64,000 nt of DNA from JBJGXI01 sp045635475 (GCF_045635475.1 NZ_JBJGXI010000004.1:62001-126000), one strand, 5' to 3'; counted from the first letter of the stretch, positions 1 to 7,996 are shown. Notes: generated from the letters alone by a model not told the origin. Program-made: numbers and translations.

Positions 1-91
1 AGTAATTAGTTGAGCAGGTGGCAGCGACAGCTTGTTCCACGACCAGTGCTTATATATTGTTTAATAAGAAAGTAACTGTGGAGGGGGAGCT

Positions 92-586
92 ATCATTAGA
101 ATTCATATTATTGGTGGTGCAGGTAGTGGAAAGTCATTTATAGCTGAAAGATTAAGCAAAGAGCTTAATTTACCACATTTTGATTTAGATAATATATTTT
201 GGGATAATAATGCAAACGAATACGGAGTAAAAGCTCCATTAACTGAAAGAGATAATAAGTTAAAAGAGATAGTCGAACAACCTTTGTGGATATTGGAGGG
301 AGTATATCTTAAGTGGGTAGCACCTAGTTTCAAATTAGCTGATAGAATATTTGTCCTTACTACTCCAATTGAAATTCAAGAAAAAAGAATATGGCATAGG
401 TATGAGAAAAGAAAAAACGGTGTTATATCTTCAAAAAAAGAAACATTCGAGAGCATTATAGAACTAATTGAATGGAACAAAAAATATAATCATGATTTCT
501 TATCAAACTTTGTTAGAGATAATGAATATAAAGAAAAAATAATTCAAGTTGATGATAATGAAGACGTCCTTGATTATTTTATTTAG
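92..586 (+). CDS. P-loop nucleotide kinase-like protein (topology modulation / adenylate kinase-like)
   Basis: The reading frame encodes about 164 residues beginning with a beta-strand and a Walker A loop (GGAGSGKS) near residue 8, followed by the DLDNIFW and WILEGVY segments typical of small P-loop kinases annotated as topology modulation or adenylate kinase-like proteins. The C-terminal half is Lys/Glu rich, as in the lid and core helices of that family. No ATG, GTG or TTG precedes the P-loop in frame after the TAA at 65. A good Shine-Dalgarno (GGAGG, 80-84) sits 7 nt before an ATC codon at 92, exactly where ATG would be expected. The gene therefore either uses a rare ATC/ATT start, or is a start-codon mutant. 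The first in-frame ATG at 284 would remove the P-loop. Substrate unknown. Confidence 0.7.
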   Translation: MIRIHIIGGAGSGKSFIAERLSKELNLPHFDLDNIFWDNNANEYGVKAPLTERDNKLKEIVEQPLWILEGVYLKWVAPSFKLADRIFVLTTPIEIQEKRIWHRYEKRKNGVISSKKETFESIIELIEWNKKYNHDFLSNFVRDNEYKEKIIQVDDNEDVLDYFI

Positions 587-606
587 ATCTTCAACTATAC
601 TATATG

Positions 607-757
607 AGGTTGTTTAAAAAGGTGCCAAATGATCAGCGGCGAATCTCTTCGTTGGTTCATCTTTCCGGTCCTCATGTAGGAAAAGCCTACAATGCGGTCC
701 TCAAGATTTCACCGCCTCGACCTTCTTGCTGCTAATTCGTCACCTTTTTGAACACGT
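607..757. repeat. Dispersed palindromic intergenic repeat
   Basis: Terminal inverted repeats TGTTTAAAAAGGTG (611-624) and CACCTTTTTGAACA (741-754) bound a region whose two halves are imperfect reverse complements, meeting at a small hairpin around 650-685 (ATGTAGG / CCTACAAT). It has no coding frame. The arrangement resembles a hairpin-forming intergenic repeat common in Bacillaceae. The rest of the 587-981 gap is AT-rich and shows nothing I recognise. Confidence 0.6.
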
Positions 758-981
758 ACTATATATAAGGGTGACTTATGTTTAATAAGATTAGGACAAG
801 CAGCTAGGGGTTCATATTTCGTAAGAACTTTACATTTAATATGAATTTCCTTTGTACGTTCAAAAGAAAAAAATAATCAATTCATATGTTGACCGCATTC
901 ACACAATAGCTAGAAGAAACTAACTCAATAATGTGACATTATGATTATAAGAAATACAATAGGCGTACTGGAGGAATTCTT

Positions 982-1197
982 ATGGCAGTAAGAAGAGAAG
1001 AACTGTACAAAATCATTGACAATATTTCAGAAAGAAACTTAGAAAAGGTAAAAGAAATCCTTGAAACTTTGACAAAATATGAAGAACAATTTGAAGAAGT
1101 TGAGCCGTCTAATGATGAGAAAAAAGTAATTAAAGAGGCAATTAATGGAGATTTTCATTCTTTTGAAGATGTTTTTAAGGATGAATTAGATGTTTGA
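982..1197 (+). CDS. Small acidic antitoxin-like protein of a type II TA pair
   Basis: A 71-residue charged, helical protein with a Shine-Dalgarno (GGAGG, 970-974) 7 nt upstream of ATG. Its acidic C-terminus and its position directly upstream of, and overlapping by 8 nt with, a RelE-fold toxin frame fit an antitoxin role: binding the toxin and repressing the operon. The sequence itself matches no antitoxin family I can name with certainty, so the call rests mainly on size, charge and gene order. Because the adjacent toxin carries an in-frame stop, the antitoxin may now be an orphan. Confidence 0.6.
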   Translation: MAVRREELYKIIDNISERNLEKVKEILETLTKYEEQFEEVEPSNDEKKVIKEAINGDFHSFEDVFKDELDV

Positions 1198-1450
1198 GAT
1201 TAAAGCTTCAAACAAAGCCAAGTTTGTTTAAAAACAAGATATTCCTACAAGACAAAGAATAAAAGATGCTTTGTTACACCTAGGAGAAGATCCTTATAAT
1301 CGAAAAGAAAATGACATCAAAAAGATGAAAGGGTACAGCGTCACTTTTAGACTTAGAGTTGGTGATATCAGAATGATTTATAAGGTTGAAGATGAAAAAG
1401 TTATATTGTATGTATTAGATATTGACTTCCGAGGTAACATTTATAAATAA
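1190..1450 (+). pseudogene. RelE/ParE-fold toxin, interrupted by in-frame TAA
   Basis: Starting at ATG 1190 inside the end of the antitoxin gene, the frame encodes MFEIKASNKAKFV, then TAA at 1229-1231, then continues open for over 70 codons to TAA at 1448-1450. The downstream part has the RelE/ParE hallmarks: a helical segment, the KKMKGYSVTFRLRVGDIRMIYKV strands, and a basic, aromatic C-terminal strand ending FRGNIYK. The internal stop is where a Lys codon would be expected (AAA to TAA is one change). No other frameshift is seen. The toxin is probably inactive, or made only by readthrough. Sequencing error is an alternative. Confidence 0.75.
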
Positions 1451-1652
1451 ATACAGGATTAATAGGTTAGGGCCACTAATAATTGACTTAAATGAACGGA
1501 TGCTTTAATTCAACAAAAGAATGGTCATATATTATTGGCAATTCTTTTCTTAAGTCATGATTTTATAATTTTCCGAATTTTATGTTAAAGGGGATGGGTA
1601 TATAAAATAGGGAACTATTTGATGTACCAGATTAAATTAAGGAGAGGTACAT

Positions 1653-2027
1653 ATGAGTAATTCATTTATTGAACAAGTACATTATATTAGAATTCCTGTA
1701 AAAGATTTAGACCGGTCTGCACAATGGTATAGAGATGTTTTAGGGTTTCAGTTATTAAACATTACTGATGATCCATTTGCGATTTTAAAAGTAAATGAAG
1801 GACCTTTTTTACTTATCTTAGTTCCATCTGATGATGAAACTTTTGCACATTTTACAGTTAATAATGAATCAGCTTTTAGTATCGGATTTACAAGCTCGGA
1901 ACTATTAAAATTGCATCAACACTTAATTAATAATCAAGTTAAGGTTGAGGATATACATGTAGATAATGGTCACGCCTATTTCTACTTTTATGATCCAAAT
2001 GGTAATAAACTTCAAGTACACTGGTGA
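1653..2027 (+). CDS. VOC (glyoxalase/bleomycin resistance) family protein
   Basis: This 124-residue protein is a single vicinal-oxygen-chelate unit with two beta-alpha-beta-beta-beta modules. It opens with the family pattern HYIRIPVKDLDRSAQWYRDVLGF and closes with FYDPNGNKLQVHW, whose final acidic or histidine positions normally hold the metal. Members are small metal-dependent lyases, isomerases or drug-binding resistance proteins, and the specific substrate cannot be told. The start is supported by AAGGAGAGG about 7 nt before ATG 1653. It appears monocistronic. A second, distinct VOC gene occurs at 40282-40716. Confidence 0.85.
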   Translation: MSNSFIEQVHYIRIPVKDLDRSAQWYRDVLGFQLLNITDDPFAILKVNEGPFLLILVPSDDETFAHFTVNNESAFSIGFTSSELLKLHQHLINNQVKVEDIHVDNGHAYFYFYDPNGNKLQVHW

Positions 2028-2163
2028 CACGATAAATCACCTTATCTCATTAACGGGTAGCATTATCTCAAGATGGATATTCGCACCTGTTATTATATGA
2101 CCGGCTACTTACTAAAAGATTTTACTGGAGGTACATATGTAAAGGAAATTAATAGTAGTAATT

Positions 2164-2646
2164 TTGTTATTGGTTATGCTGTTTCTCAGTGCTTGTAAAA
2201 ATGATCAGGATAATCAGCCCGTAGAAAGTGAAGCTGCTGCTATTACTCAGGATGATAATCAACCAGTGGAAAGTGTAGATACTTCAACCACTCAACCAGA
2301 TAAGAGAGATTATCAATCTCAAATTCTAAAAGTTGATACCGATTTAGAAATGAATAATGGTTGGCATATTGTTCCAGAAGATATTAATACAATGATCATT
2401 TCTGTGGAAGCTGAAAATGTTGAAACAATACTATTTTGGATTTCTGAAACAGGAACAGGGACTTGGGATGAGAGAGAACTTATTGGGTACGACAAAGATG
2501 GAAGTGATGGATGGTCTATTGAATGGGATTTCGGTGATAGGGTACTCCACGACCATATTTCTGTTCAAGCCTTGGGAAGTGACCATACCACACAAGCAAA
2601 TACGTCAATCAATGTCCATTCTGCTGACAAGACTGATAAGAAATAA
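2164..2646 (+). CDS. Putative lipoprotein with Ig-like domain; start region damaged
   Basis: The protein has a hydrophobic segment ending in a lipobox (LFLSAC), a Thr/Gln/Asp-rich linker and a C-terminal beta-sandwich-like region of about 100 residues (NGWHIVPEDI ... SINVHSADK). I do not recognise a functional family. The best Shine-Dalgarno (GGAGG, 2127-2131) lies before ATG 2137, but that ATG is followed immediately by TAA (2140-2142), then AGG AAA, the usual basic n-region of a signal peptide. The intact ancestor would read M-K-R-K-L-I-V-V. The remaining in-frame start is TTG 2164, with no good ribosome site and without the positive n-region. The gene is probably poorly expressed or a fresh pseudogene. 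Confidence 0.55.
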   Translation: MLLVMLFLSACKNDQDNQPVESEAAAITQDDNQPVESVDTSTTQPDKRDYQSQILKVDTDLEMNNGWHIVPEDINTMIISVEAENVETILFWISETGTGTWDERELIGYDKDGSDGWSIEWDFGDRVLHDHISVQALGSDHTTQANTSINVHSADKTDKK

Positions 2647-2756
2647 ATGTAGTAATAGTTCTGTAAATAATTACACTTACCAGTCGCTAGGTTTCTGAGC
2701 AACAATCTGCGCTTTTCTTACCAGTCCATAATCCAACGTTTTATTTATACTCACAT

Positions 2757-2873
2757 GAGTCAATTTCATAATTACCTTATACAGCTATCTTCATCCGTAT
2801 TTAGTTCGGAGACGGTTTAATCCGACTATACACGGATGCGAATAGCTAAAAATCAGTATTATGAAATTGACTA
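2757..2873. repeat. MITE-like palindromic element, copy 1 (117 bp)
   Basis: Terminal inverted repeats AGTCAATTTCATAAT / ATTATGAAATTGACT bound a 117-bp element that is palindromic throughout (AGCTATCTTCATCCGTAT paired with ACGGATGCGAATAGCT). It is flanked on both sides by ACAT (2753-2756 and 2874-2877), a possible 4-bp target duplication. The copy at 55492-55608 is nearly identical in inverted orientation and also 117 bp. It encodes no protein. It occupies most of the gap between the lipoprotein and glutamate dehydrogenase genes. Confidence 0.8.
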
Positions 2874-2976
2874 ACATAGGCAATAATAAAAAATACGATT
2901 ACTTCTTATACATAAAGGGAATGTGTACAAAGGTTAGTTTCAGTGGCAACAACTTTATAGTGGGGGTTTGAAATTT

Positions 2977-4359
2977 ATGAAAAACAAAATGGTAACCGTA
3001 ATCCAGCAGTCTTTGAGTGAATTGATGGAAAGTGAACAGTTTTTACCAGGGCTAAAGGACGAAACAAGAGATCGTGCTTTTCAATCATTAGTTTCGATAC
3101 TTACTACACCAAATCGTGTAAACAAATCATTTCTCCGTATTTCTTTAGATAACGGCAAAGTCGTTCGTATTCCTGCCTTTCGCGTCCAGCACAATAATAC
3201 GCTTGGTCCCTATAAAGGAGGAATTCGTTTTCATGAGTCCGTGAATGAAGATGAAGTCGTTAATTTAGCTAAATTAATGACGTTGAAAAATGCACTCCAC
3301 GATGTGCCATTTGGCGGTGGTAAAGGTGGCGTTGTCATCAACCCGAGAGAATATAGTGTAAAAGAGCTCAATTTAATTTGCAAGAAATACGTGCACTATT
3401 TTAGTGATACACTCGGTACAGAGAAGGACATACCGGCACCAGATATCGGTACAAGTGAGCGAGAAATGGATTGGATGATGGCTGAATTTAAATCGATTCA
3501 TCCTGGGGAAACGTACCGTGGTAGTTTTACCGGGAAAAGTGTCATGAATGGCGGGTCGTTAGGGCGTCGTGAAGCGACTGGTAAGGGTGTCTATTATGCA
3601 TACAGATATTTACTTCATGATTTTATAGAAGAAAATAAAAATCTTTTGGATAACAATAAAAGTAATCCATTTGTTAAGACCGCTTTTGAACATCGTAAGC
3701 GACCGTTAACTATCGCTGTTCAAGGCTTTGGTAACGTTGGTTCGGTAGCAGCACTGGAAGCGCACAAATGTGTGTATCTTCAAAATAAAGTCGTGGCGGT
3801 TAGTGATCGAAATGTAACGCTTTATAATTCTGAGGGTCTGGATATACCAGCTTTGATTAATTACAGTAATCAACATGAAGGTGATCTTCCTACAACGGAG
3901 AAAGAACTAGAAGCAGAGGACATAAAAGCAACGGTTCAAGATCGTGATGGTTTATTAGAACTAGATGTTGATGTGCTGTTTTTGGCAGCGCTTGAAGACC
4001 AAATTCATCAAGATAATTGTAAAAATATTAAGGCGCGAATTATCGTGGAAGGCGCCAATGCTCCTGTTACACAGGATGCAGATAAGTACTTGAGTAATCA
4101 AGGTGTATTAATTATTCCAGATATACTAGCAAATGCTGGTGGTGTGATTGTTTCATATTTAGAATGGATTCAAGGGAGAGAAACCCAGTTTTATAAGGAA
4201 GAACAGGTGTTCAAGCTTCTTTATGACAAAATGTCGGCCACTTTTAAGAGTGTGTTACCAGAATTTTTTAACGATCCACTGCCATTAAGGCAGAATTGCT
4301 ATATACACGCGGTCAAGAAGCTTTCGACAATTTTATATCGTCAGGGCAAGCTTTATTAA
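2977..4359 (+). CDS. Glutamate dehydrogenase (Glu/Leu/Phe/Val dehydrogenase family)
   Basis: A 460-residue amino-acid dehydrogenase that interconverts glutamate and 2-oxoglutarate plus ammonium with NAD(P)H. Visible marks are the substrate region GPYKGGIRFH, the catalytic lysine loop PFGGGKGG, the catalytic Asp in PAPDIGT, the dinucleotide fold GFGNVGS, and the NANAGGVIVSYLEW-type C-terminal segment. It is longer than the usual ~425 residues because of an insertion of about 30 residues just before the nucleotide-binding domain (DFIEENKNLLDNNK). The start at ATG 2977 is chosen because GTGGGGG (2960-2966) is spaced for it; TTG 2968 is too close. Transcription probably ends at the hairpin at 4369-4427. 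A 3'-end fragment of a second copy lies at 6270-6326. Confidence 0.92.
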   Translation: MKNKMVTVIQQSLSELMESEQFLPGLKDETRDRAFQSLVSILTTPNRVNKSFLRISLDNGKVVRIPAFRVQHNNTLGPYKGGIRFHESVNEDEVVNLAKLMTLKNALHDVPFGGGKGGVVINPREYSVKELNLICKKYVHYFSDTLGTEKDIPAPDIGTSEREMDWMMAEFKSIHPGETYRGSFTGKSVMNGGSLGRREATGKGVYYAYRYLLHDFIEENKNLLDNNKSNPFVKTAFEHRKRPLTIAVQGFGNVGSVAALEAHKCVYLQNKVVAVSDRNVTLYNSEGLDIPALINYSNQHEGDLPTTEKELEAEDIKATVQDRDGLLELDVDVLFLAALEDQIHQDNCKNIKARIIVEGANAPVTQDADKYLSNQGVLIIPDILANAGGVIVSYLEWIQGRETQFYKEEQVFKLLYDKMSATFKSVLPEFFNDPLPLRQNCYIHAVKKLSTILYRQGKLY

Positions 4360-4368
4360 TATGCATTT

Positions 4369-4427
4369 TGGGGAGCCTAGGGAGCGCGCAAACAAAGCGA
4401 TTATCCCCATTCGGCTCCCCACTTTTT
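4369..4427 (+). terminator. Rho-independent terminator after glutamate dehydrogenase
   Basis: TGGGGAGCC (4369-4377) pairs with GGCTCCCCA (4413-4421), followed by CTTTTTC. The long loop contains the stop codon and last codons of the convergent HxlR gene, so the two genes overlap in their 3' signals. Confidence 0.65.
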
Positions 4428-4703
4428 CATTTCTTTTAACACTTTATGGAACGATTCTCCCTTTTCTGTTACCGAGTATTCGACTGTTACAGGAACAGTT
4501 GGAATTGCATTTCGGTTGATCATTCCTTTGTTTTCGAGATGTTTTAATGTATTCGTCAGTGCGTTCGGACTAATGCCATCAATCGATCTGCGCAGTTCGT
4601 TAAATCGCTTTGTTCCAGGGTATAATTCTCTAAGTACGAGAAATGACCACTTATTTCCGATGATATCTAATACTTTTTCAATAGAGCAAGGGATTACTTG
4701 CAT
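4401..4703 (-). CDS. HxlR-family transcriptional regulator
   Basis: A 100-residue winged-helix protein of the HxlR/MarR-like group. It begins with the family cysteine (PCSIEKVLDIIGNKWSFLVL), followed by RFNELRRSIDGISPNALTNTLKHLE, the recognition helix, and a wing with VEYSVTEKG. HxlR proteins sense thiol, aldehyde or quinone stress through the N-terminal Cys, and often control a neighbouring detoxifying gene. The divergent aldo/keto reductase gene, 400 bp away, is the natural target candidate (inference). ATG at 4703 has AGGAGTG upstream on the minus strand. Confidence 0.88.
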   Translation of the reverse strand: MQVIPCSIEKVLDIIGNKWSFLVLRELYPGTKRFNELRRSIDGISPNALTNTLKHLENKGMINRNAIPTVPVTVEYSVTEKGESFHKVLKEMKKWGAEWG

Positions 4704-5103
4704 TACATTTCACTCCTCTAGTAAATGTGGTATATAATCAAAATTATTTGCCCTATGCAATCAAGTATAATCGAATAAGGTAATTATAAAATAACTAAGT
4801 TAGATAAGTTGATTTTGTTCTTATGTTAAAAGTTGCTCGCCCATGTAGCTTGTGTGCAATTCCACTATATATTGTAGGGAAGTTAGTAATGTATTCTTAA
4901 CTAAGTTAAAAAAAGATAACTATATCACAAAAAATTCACTACTTTAAATATTAAACTAGCTTTTGTAAAATAACAATGAAGGATTTTTTATAATAGTATG
5001 AAGCAATAAAAAAGAAGGATAATACCCTTTGAACGAGTATATTTACTACTTATAAAAATTTCATCAAAGTGACATCAAAACGAATTAAAGGAGATATGTC
5101 AAA
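4704..5103. other. Divergent intergenic region between hxlR-type gene and aldo/keto reductase
   Basis: About 400 bp, very AT-rich, no coding frame. It contains related TAAC-TAAGTTA motifs (AATAACTAAGTTAGATAAG near 4789-4807 and TTAACTAAGTTAA near 4897-4909), the second being nearly palindromic. These could be regulator sites, but I have no independent support. Confidence 0.35.
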
Positions 5104-5928
5104 ATGGATTACGTTACATTGAATAATGGCGTTAAAATGCCACAACTTGGATTCGGTGTTTGGCAAGTGAAGGATGATGAAGCAACTGCTGCAGTTACCA
5201 AAGCACTTGAGGTTGGCTACAGATCGATTGATACAGCAATGATATATAAGAATGAAAAAGGTGTCGGGGAAGCACTTCAAGCAACATCTGTTCCTCGTGA
5301 AGAATTATTTATTACAACGAAAGTTTGGAACAGTGATCAAGGCTATGAAAATACATTACGTGCTTTTGATGAAAGCCTGGAAAGATTAGGTCTTGATTAT
5401 GTCGATCTATACTTGATCCACTGGCCTACACCGCAATTTGATGATTATGTAGATACATATAAAGCATTAGAAAAGCTTTATCAAGATGGGAAAGTAAAAG
5501 CAATTGGAGTTTGTAACTTTGAGATTGAGCATTTGCAACGTTTGTTAGATGAATGTGATGTAAAGCCGGTATTAAATCAAATTGAGTGTCACCCCTACCT
5601 TGCACAAAATGAATTAAAAGAATTTGGCGCAAAGCATGACATTTTCATTGAAGCATGGAGTCCACTTGACCAAGGTGGAGAAGTGCTACAAGATGAAGTG
5701 ATAAAAAGTATAGCAGCAGATCGCAATAAAACTGCTGCACAAGTTGTGCTGCGCTGGCATTTGCAAAATAACACAATCGTCATTCCAAAGTCGGTCACAC
5801 CGTCTAGAATTGAGGAAAACTTCGATGTGTTTGATTTCGAACTATCCGAGGAAGACATGGCACAAATTAACGAAATTAACCGTAATCGACGTAAGGGTGC
5901 ACACCCGAACGATATGAATAAACGATAA
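5104..5928 (+). CDS. Aldo/keto reductase
   Basis: A 274-residue NADPH-dependent (beta/alpha)8 reductase that reduces aldehydes and ketones in the cytosol. The catalytic tetrad is visible: Asp and Tyr in SIDTAMIYKNEKGVGE, Lys in ITTKVWN, His in LIHWPTP. The NADPH-binding loop IPKSVTPSRIEEN is near residue 225. The length is typical of the YtbE/YvgN-type Bacillus enzymes (methylglyoxal and related reductases). AAAGGAG precedes ATG 5104 at normal spacing. The divergent HxlR-type regulator suggests inducible control by electrophile stress (inference). A strong hairpin follows at 5941. Confidence 0.92.
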   Translation: MDYVTLNNGVKMPQLGFGVWQVKDDEATAAVTKALEVGYRSIDTAMIYKNEKGVGEALQATSVPREELFITTKVWNSDQGYENTLRAFDESLERLGLDYVDLYLIHWPTPQFDDYVDTYKALEKLYQDGKVKAIGVCNFEIEHLQRLLDECDVKPVLNQIECHPYLAQNELKEFGAKHDIFIEAWSPLDQGGEVLQDEVIKSIAADRNKTAAQVVLRWHLQNNTIVIPKSVTPSRIEENFDVFDFELSEEDMAQINEINRNRRKGAHPNDMNKR

Positions 5929-5940
5929 TAAACCAGTGAG

Positions 5941-5967
5941 GCAAGGGGAACATCCCCTTGCTTCTAT
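5941..5967 (+). terminator. Terminator after aldo/keto reductase
   Basis: GCAAGGGGA / TCCCCTTGC 9-bp stem with a 3-nt loop, followed by TTCTATT. The U-run is weak. Confidence 0.6.
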
Positions 5968-6183
5968 TAATAATATCAGAACTTAAAGTCGGGACCTTAA
6001 ACCGGGTTCAGTTTCTGGAGGAGACTAAATTTCGTAGTATAAAAAGCAAAAAAACGCTCGAATTTGAATTGGAATTCTTTTCACTAGCATGTTCTGAAAG
6101 TGAGATAGTATGATCCAGAGGAGAGAAACTATCATTAATATTAAATATATCTCTCTCAAATAAGTAGATTGGCAGGCGCTGAA

Positions 6184-6326
6184 ATGAAGGTTAAAGAAAA
6201 GGCGTTTTATAAAAATGGTGTTCACTACATAGTGAGGTCTGCTATTGTAACAGATGCCAAAAGCTTGATATACAAGCGTTCAAGAAGCTTTCAACGAATT
6301 TATATTGTCAGGGAAAATTGTATTAA
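6184..6326 (+). pseudogene. Chimeric scar: GNAT 5' fragment joined to glutamate dehydrogenase 3' fragment
   Basis: From ATG 6184 the first ~28 codons (MKVKEKAFYKNGVHYIVRSA...) align without gaps to the start of the GNAT gene at 6844 (MKVNKSEFHIKGLHFAVRSA...), including an upstream GGCAGGC/GGAAGGC ribosome-site region. At about 6270, in another frame, 18 codons plus stop (ending KKLSTNLYCQGKLY) match the end of the glutamate dehydrogenase at 2977-4359 (KKLSTILYRQGKLY). The piece is too short to function. It records a duplication and deletion among neighbouring genes. Flanking DNA at 5968-6183 and 6327-6406 shows nothing else I recognise. Confidence 0.75.
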
Positions 6327-6406
6327 TTCTTGGAATAAGTAGCCCAAATCATAAACTGGTCTGGGTGTTTCTATGCTAAAATGAAAACAGGAAGAGGGCG
6401 ATCACG

Positions 6407-6814
6407 CTGGAAAATAAAATTTATTTTGCAGTACAGGAGACAGAAAGCAGTGGGTATTGGATTTCGTTAATCGAACACTTTTTGAAATTAGCAAACACGA
6501 TTGAAATCCATTGTTGGAATGAAGAAACCGAAGTGATCGAAGAAATAAAATCACTTTTTCAACATTCACTTGAAAGTACGCTCGAAGAAAATATGACCAT
6601 ATTTAAGGGGAGTAGCAATCCACGCATAGATGACTATCTTTTAGACAGGCACGAAAAAATAAAGTGGTTTTCTTTATTTTTATATAAAGATTCCAGTTCT
6701 ATTTTTCATGCAGGTCATTGGGGAAAGGAATTCTACTCACCGAAAGCTTCTGATGATGATATTGCTTTTATTAAAAGCGTTATGCCAGCGGAGACCATCT
6801 ATCACCAGTATTAA
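6407..6814 (+). CDS. Hypothetical protein (about 135 aa), possible CTG start
   Basis: A mixed alpha/beta soluble protein with acidic charge; no motif or family recognised. The frame opens naturally at CTG 6407 (reading as M-E-N-K-I-Y-F-A-V-Q-E), with AGAGGG (6393-6398) 8 nt upstream. The first standard start is TTG 6482, which has no ribosome site and would remove 25 residues that read like normal protein. I therefore favour the CTG start, or a mutated ATG. The GNAT gene follows 29 nt later, suggesting an operon. Confidence 0.5.
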   Translation: MENKIYFAVQETESSGYWISLIEHFLKLANTIEIHCWNEETEVIEEIKSLFQHSLESTLEENMTIFKGSSNPRIDDYLLDRHEKIKWFSLFLYKDSSSIFHAGHWGKEFYSPKASDDDIAFIKSVMPAETIYHQY

Positions 6815-6843
6815 CTTATAAATCATGATTGGAAGGCAGTAGA

Positions 6844-7389
6844 ATGAAGGTTAACAAAAGTGAGTTTCATATAAAAGGGTTACACTTCGCAGTGAGGTCT
6901 GCTCTAGAGAAAGATGCGGAACAGTTGTCTACAGTAAGATGGAAAATCGACGGCGAGACCGAGAATTTAGACCGCGTCCAAGGCGAAGCATATATTGATG
7001 AGGCTGGATTCAAACAACTCATTTATGAAGACACAGAAAGTGCACGTAACCTATTTTTAGTCGCGGAAGTAAATGAAAGAATTGTAGGTTTTTCAAGATG
7101 TGAAGGGAGCGAATTACAGCGGTTCACGCACAAAGTGGAGTTCGGTGTATGCGTGTTAAAAGAGTATTGGGGATACGGTATCGGTGAGAACTTATTACAA
7201 CAATCGCTAGACTGGGCTGACGCGGTTGTTGTGAAGAAAGTAACGCTAAAGGTGCTTGAAACGAATCAGAAAGCGATCAATTTATATAAAAAATATGGTT
7301 TTGAAGTTGAAGGTATCCTTAAAAAAGATAAGATCTTATCCGACGGAAAATATTATAATACGATCATGATGGGACGGTTTCATGGCTGA
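6844..7389 (+). CDS. GNAT family N-acetyltransferase
   Basis: A 181-residue acetyl-CoA-dependent acyltransferase. The acetyl-CoA loop is VLKEYWGYGIGENLLQQSL (motif A), followed by ETNQKAINLYKKYGFEVEG (motif B), typical of RimL/ribosomal-type and metabolite GNATs. The substrate cannot be told. ATG 6844 is chosen because GGAAGG (6831-6836) lies 7 nt before it. Downstream is convergent with the papain-fold gene, separated by only 11 nt. A decayed copy of its 5' end lies about 660 bp upstream (6184-6267). Confidence 0.88.
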   Translation: MKVNKSEFHIKGLHFAVRSALEKDAEQLSTVRWKIDGETENLDRVQGEAYIDEAGFKQLIYEDTESARNLFLVAEVNERIVGFSRCEGSELQRFTHKVEFGVCVLKEYWGYGIGENLLQQSLDWADAVVVKKVTLKVLETNQKAINLYKKYGFEVEGILKKDKILSDGKYYNTIMMGRFHG

Positions 7390-7400
7390 CCAGTGAATGG

Positions 7401-7958
7401 TTAGTTCTTCTTCTGTTTCACCGGCCCATATTCCATTAATCGTCCTTCATAAATGAGCTTCATCCGCTCATTATTACGAAAATCTTCTGGTGTGATTAAG
7501 GCTGGTAGCTTATCCCATAATTTAATTCCAGATCGATTAAGCACTTCTGCAACGAATTGAGAGCAAAAGTAGGAATTACTAAACTCAATCGGTTCTTTTA
7601 CCGAAACGCCAAGCACACCTAGAATATTATACAAGTATTTATCTCCGTTTCGGATAAACACGTTCAGGACGCGCTTCATTTTTTCGACGTCGCGTTCGCT
7701 AACGTCTAGCTCGTAAATGACACAGGTTGTTTCTGGATATTTGCTGTACGTGCCAGTCCAGATATCTTCTTTGACAAATCCACCATTGAGCGGGTTTTTT
7801 GGTTTTTTTCTGCCAAAGCTATATAACTCGTTTAGCTCTCGGTCAAAAGAAATAGATGCATGGTTATAGGGTGCTTTTGTATATTTTTTAATTAATGAAG
7901 TAAATAACGTTCCTGTGTCTGTCAATAATATATAAACGTGTCTATTTAGATCTCCCAT
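7401..7958 (-). CDS. Permuted papain-fold (YiiX/YebB-like) cysteine amidase family protein
   Basis: 185 residues. HVYILLTDTGTLFTSLIKKYTKAPYNHASISFD at the N-terminus supplies the His, and YFCSQFVAEVL around residue 130 supplies the Cys, in the order H then C, as in circularly permuted NlpC/P60-like (YiiX, poxvirus G6R-like) hydrolases. These cleave amide or lipid-linked bonds, and exact substrates are mostly unknown. There is no signal peptide, so it is likely cytoplasmic. ATG at 7958 has GGGGAT upstream on the minus strand. The divergent neighbour is a CdsA-like membrane protein, so a lipid link is possible but speculative. Confidence 0.75.
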   Translation of the reverse strand: MGDLNRHVYILLTDTGTLFTSLIKKYTKAPYNHASISFDRELNELYSFGRKKPKNPLNGGFVKEDIWTGTYSKYPETTCVIYELDVSERDVEKMKRVLNVFIRNGDKYLYNILGVLGVSVKEPIEFSNSYFCSQFVAEVLNRSGIKLWDKLPALITPEDFRNNERMKLIYEGRLMEYGPVKQKKN

Positions 7959-7996
7959 GGAAAATCCCCTCTTTTAAAATCCGCACTAATCCCCTA

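Noticed and set aside
1229..2142. TAA recoded as lysine to explain the toxin and lipoprotein interruptions
   Set aside because: TAA is the normal stop of many intact genes in the window, such as glutamate dehydrogenase and QoxD neighbours, so genome-wide recoding is excluded. Mutation or sequence error is simpler.
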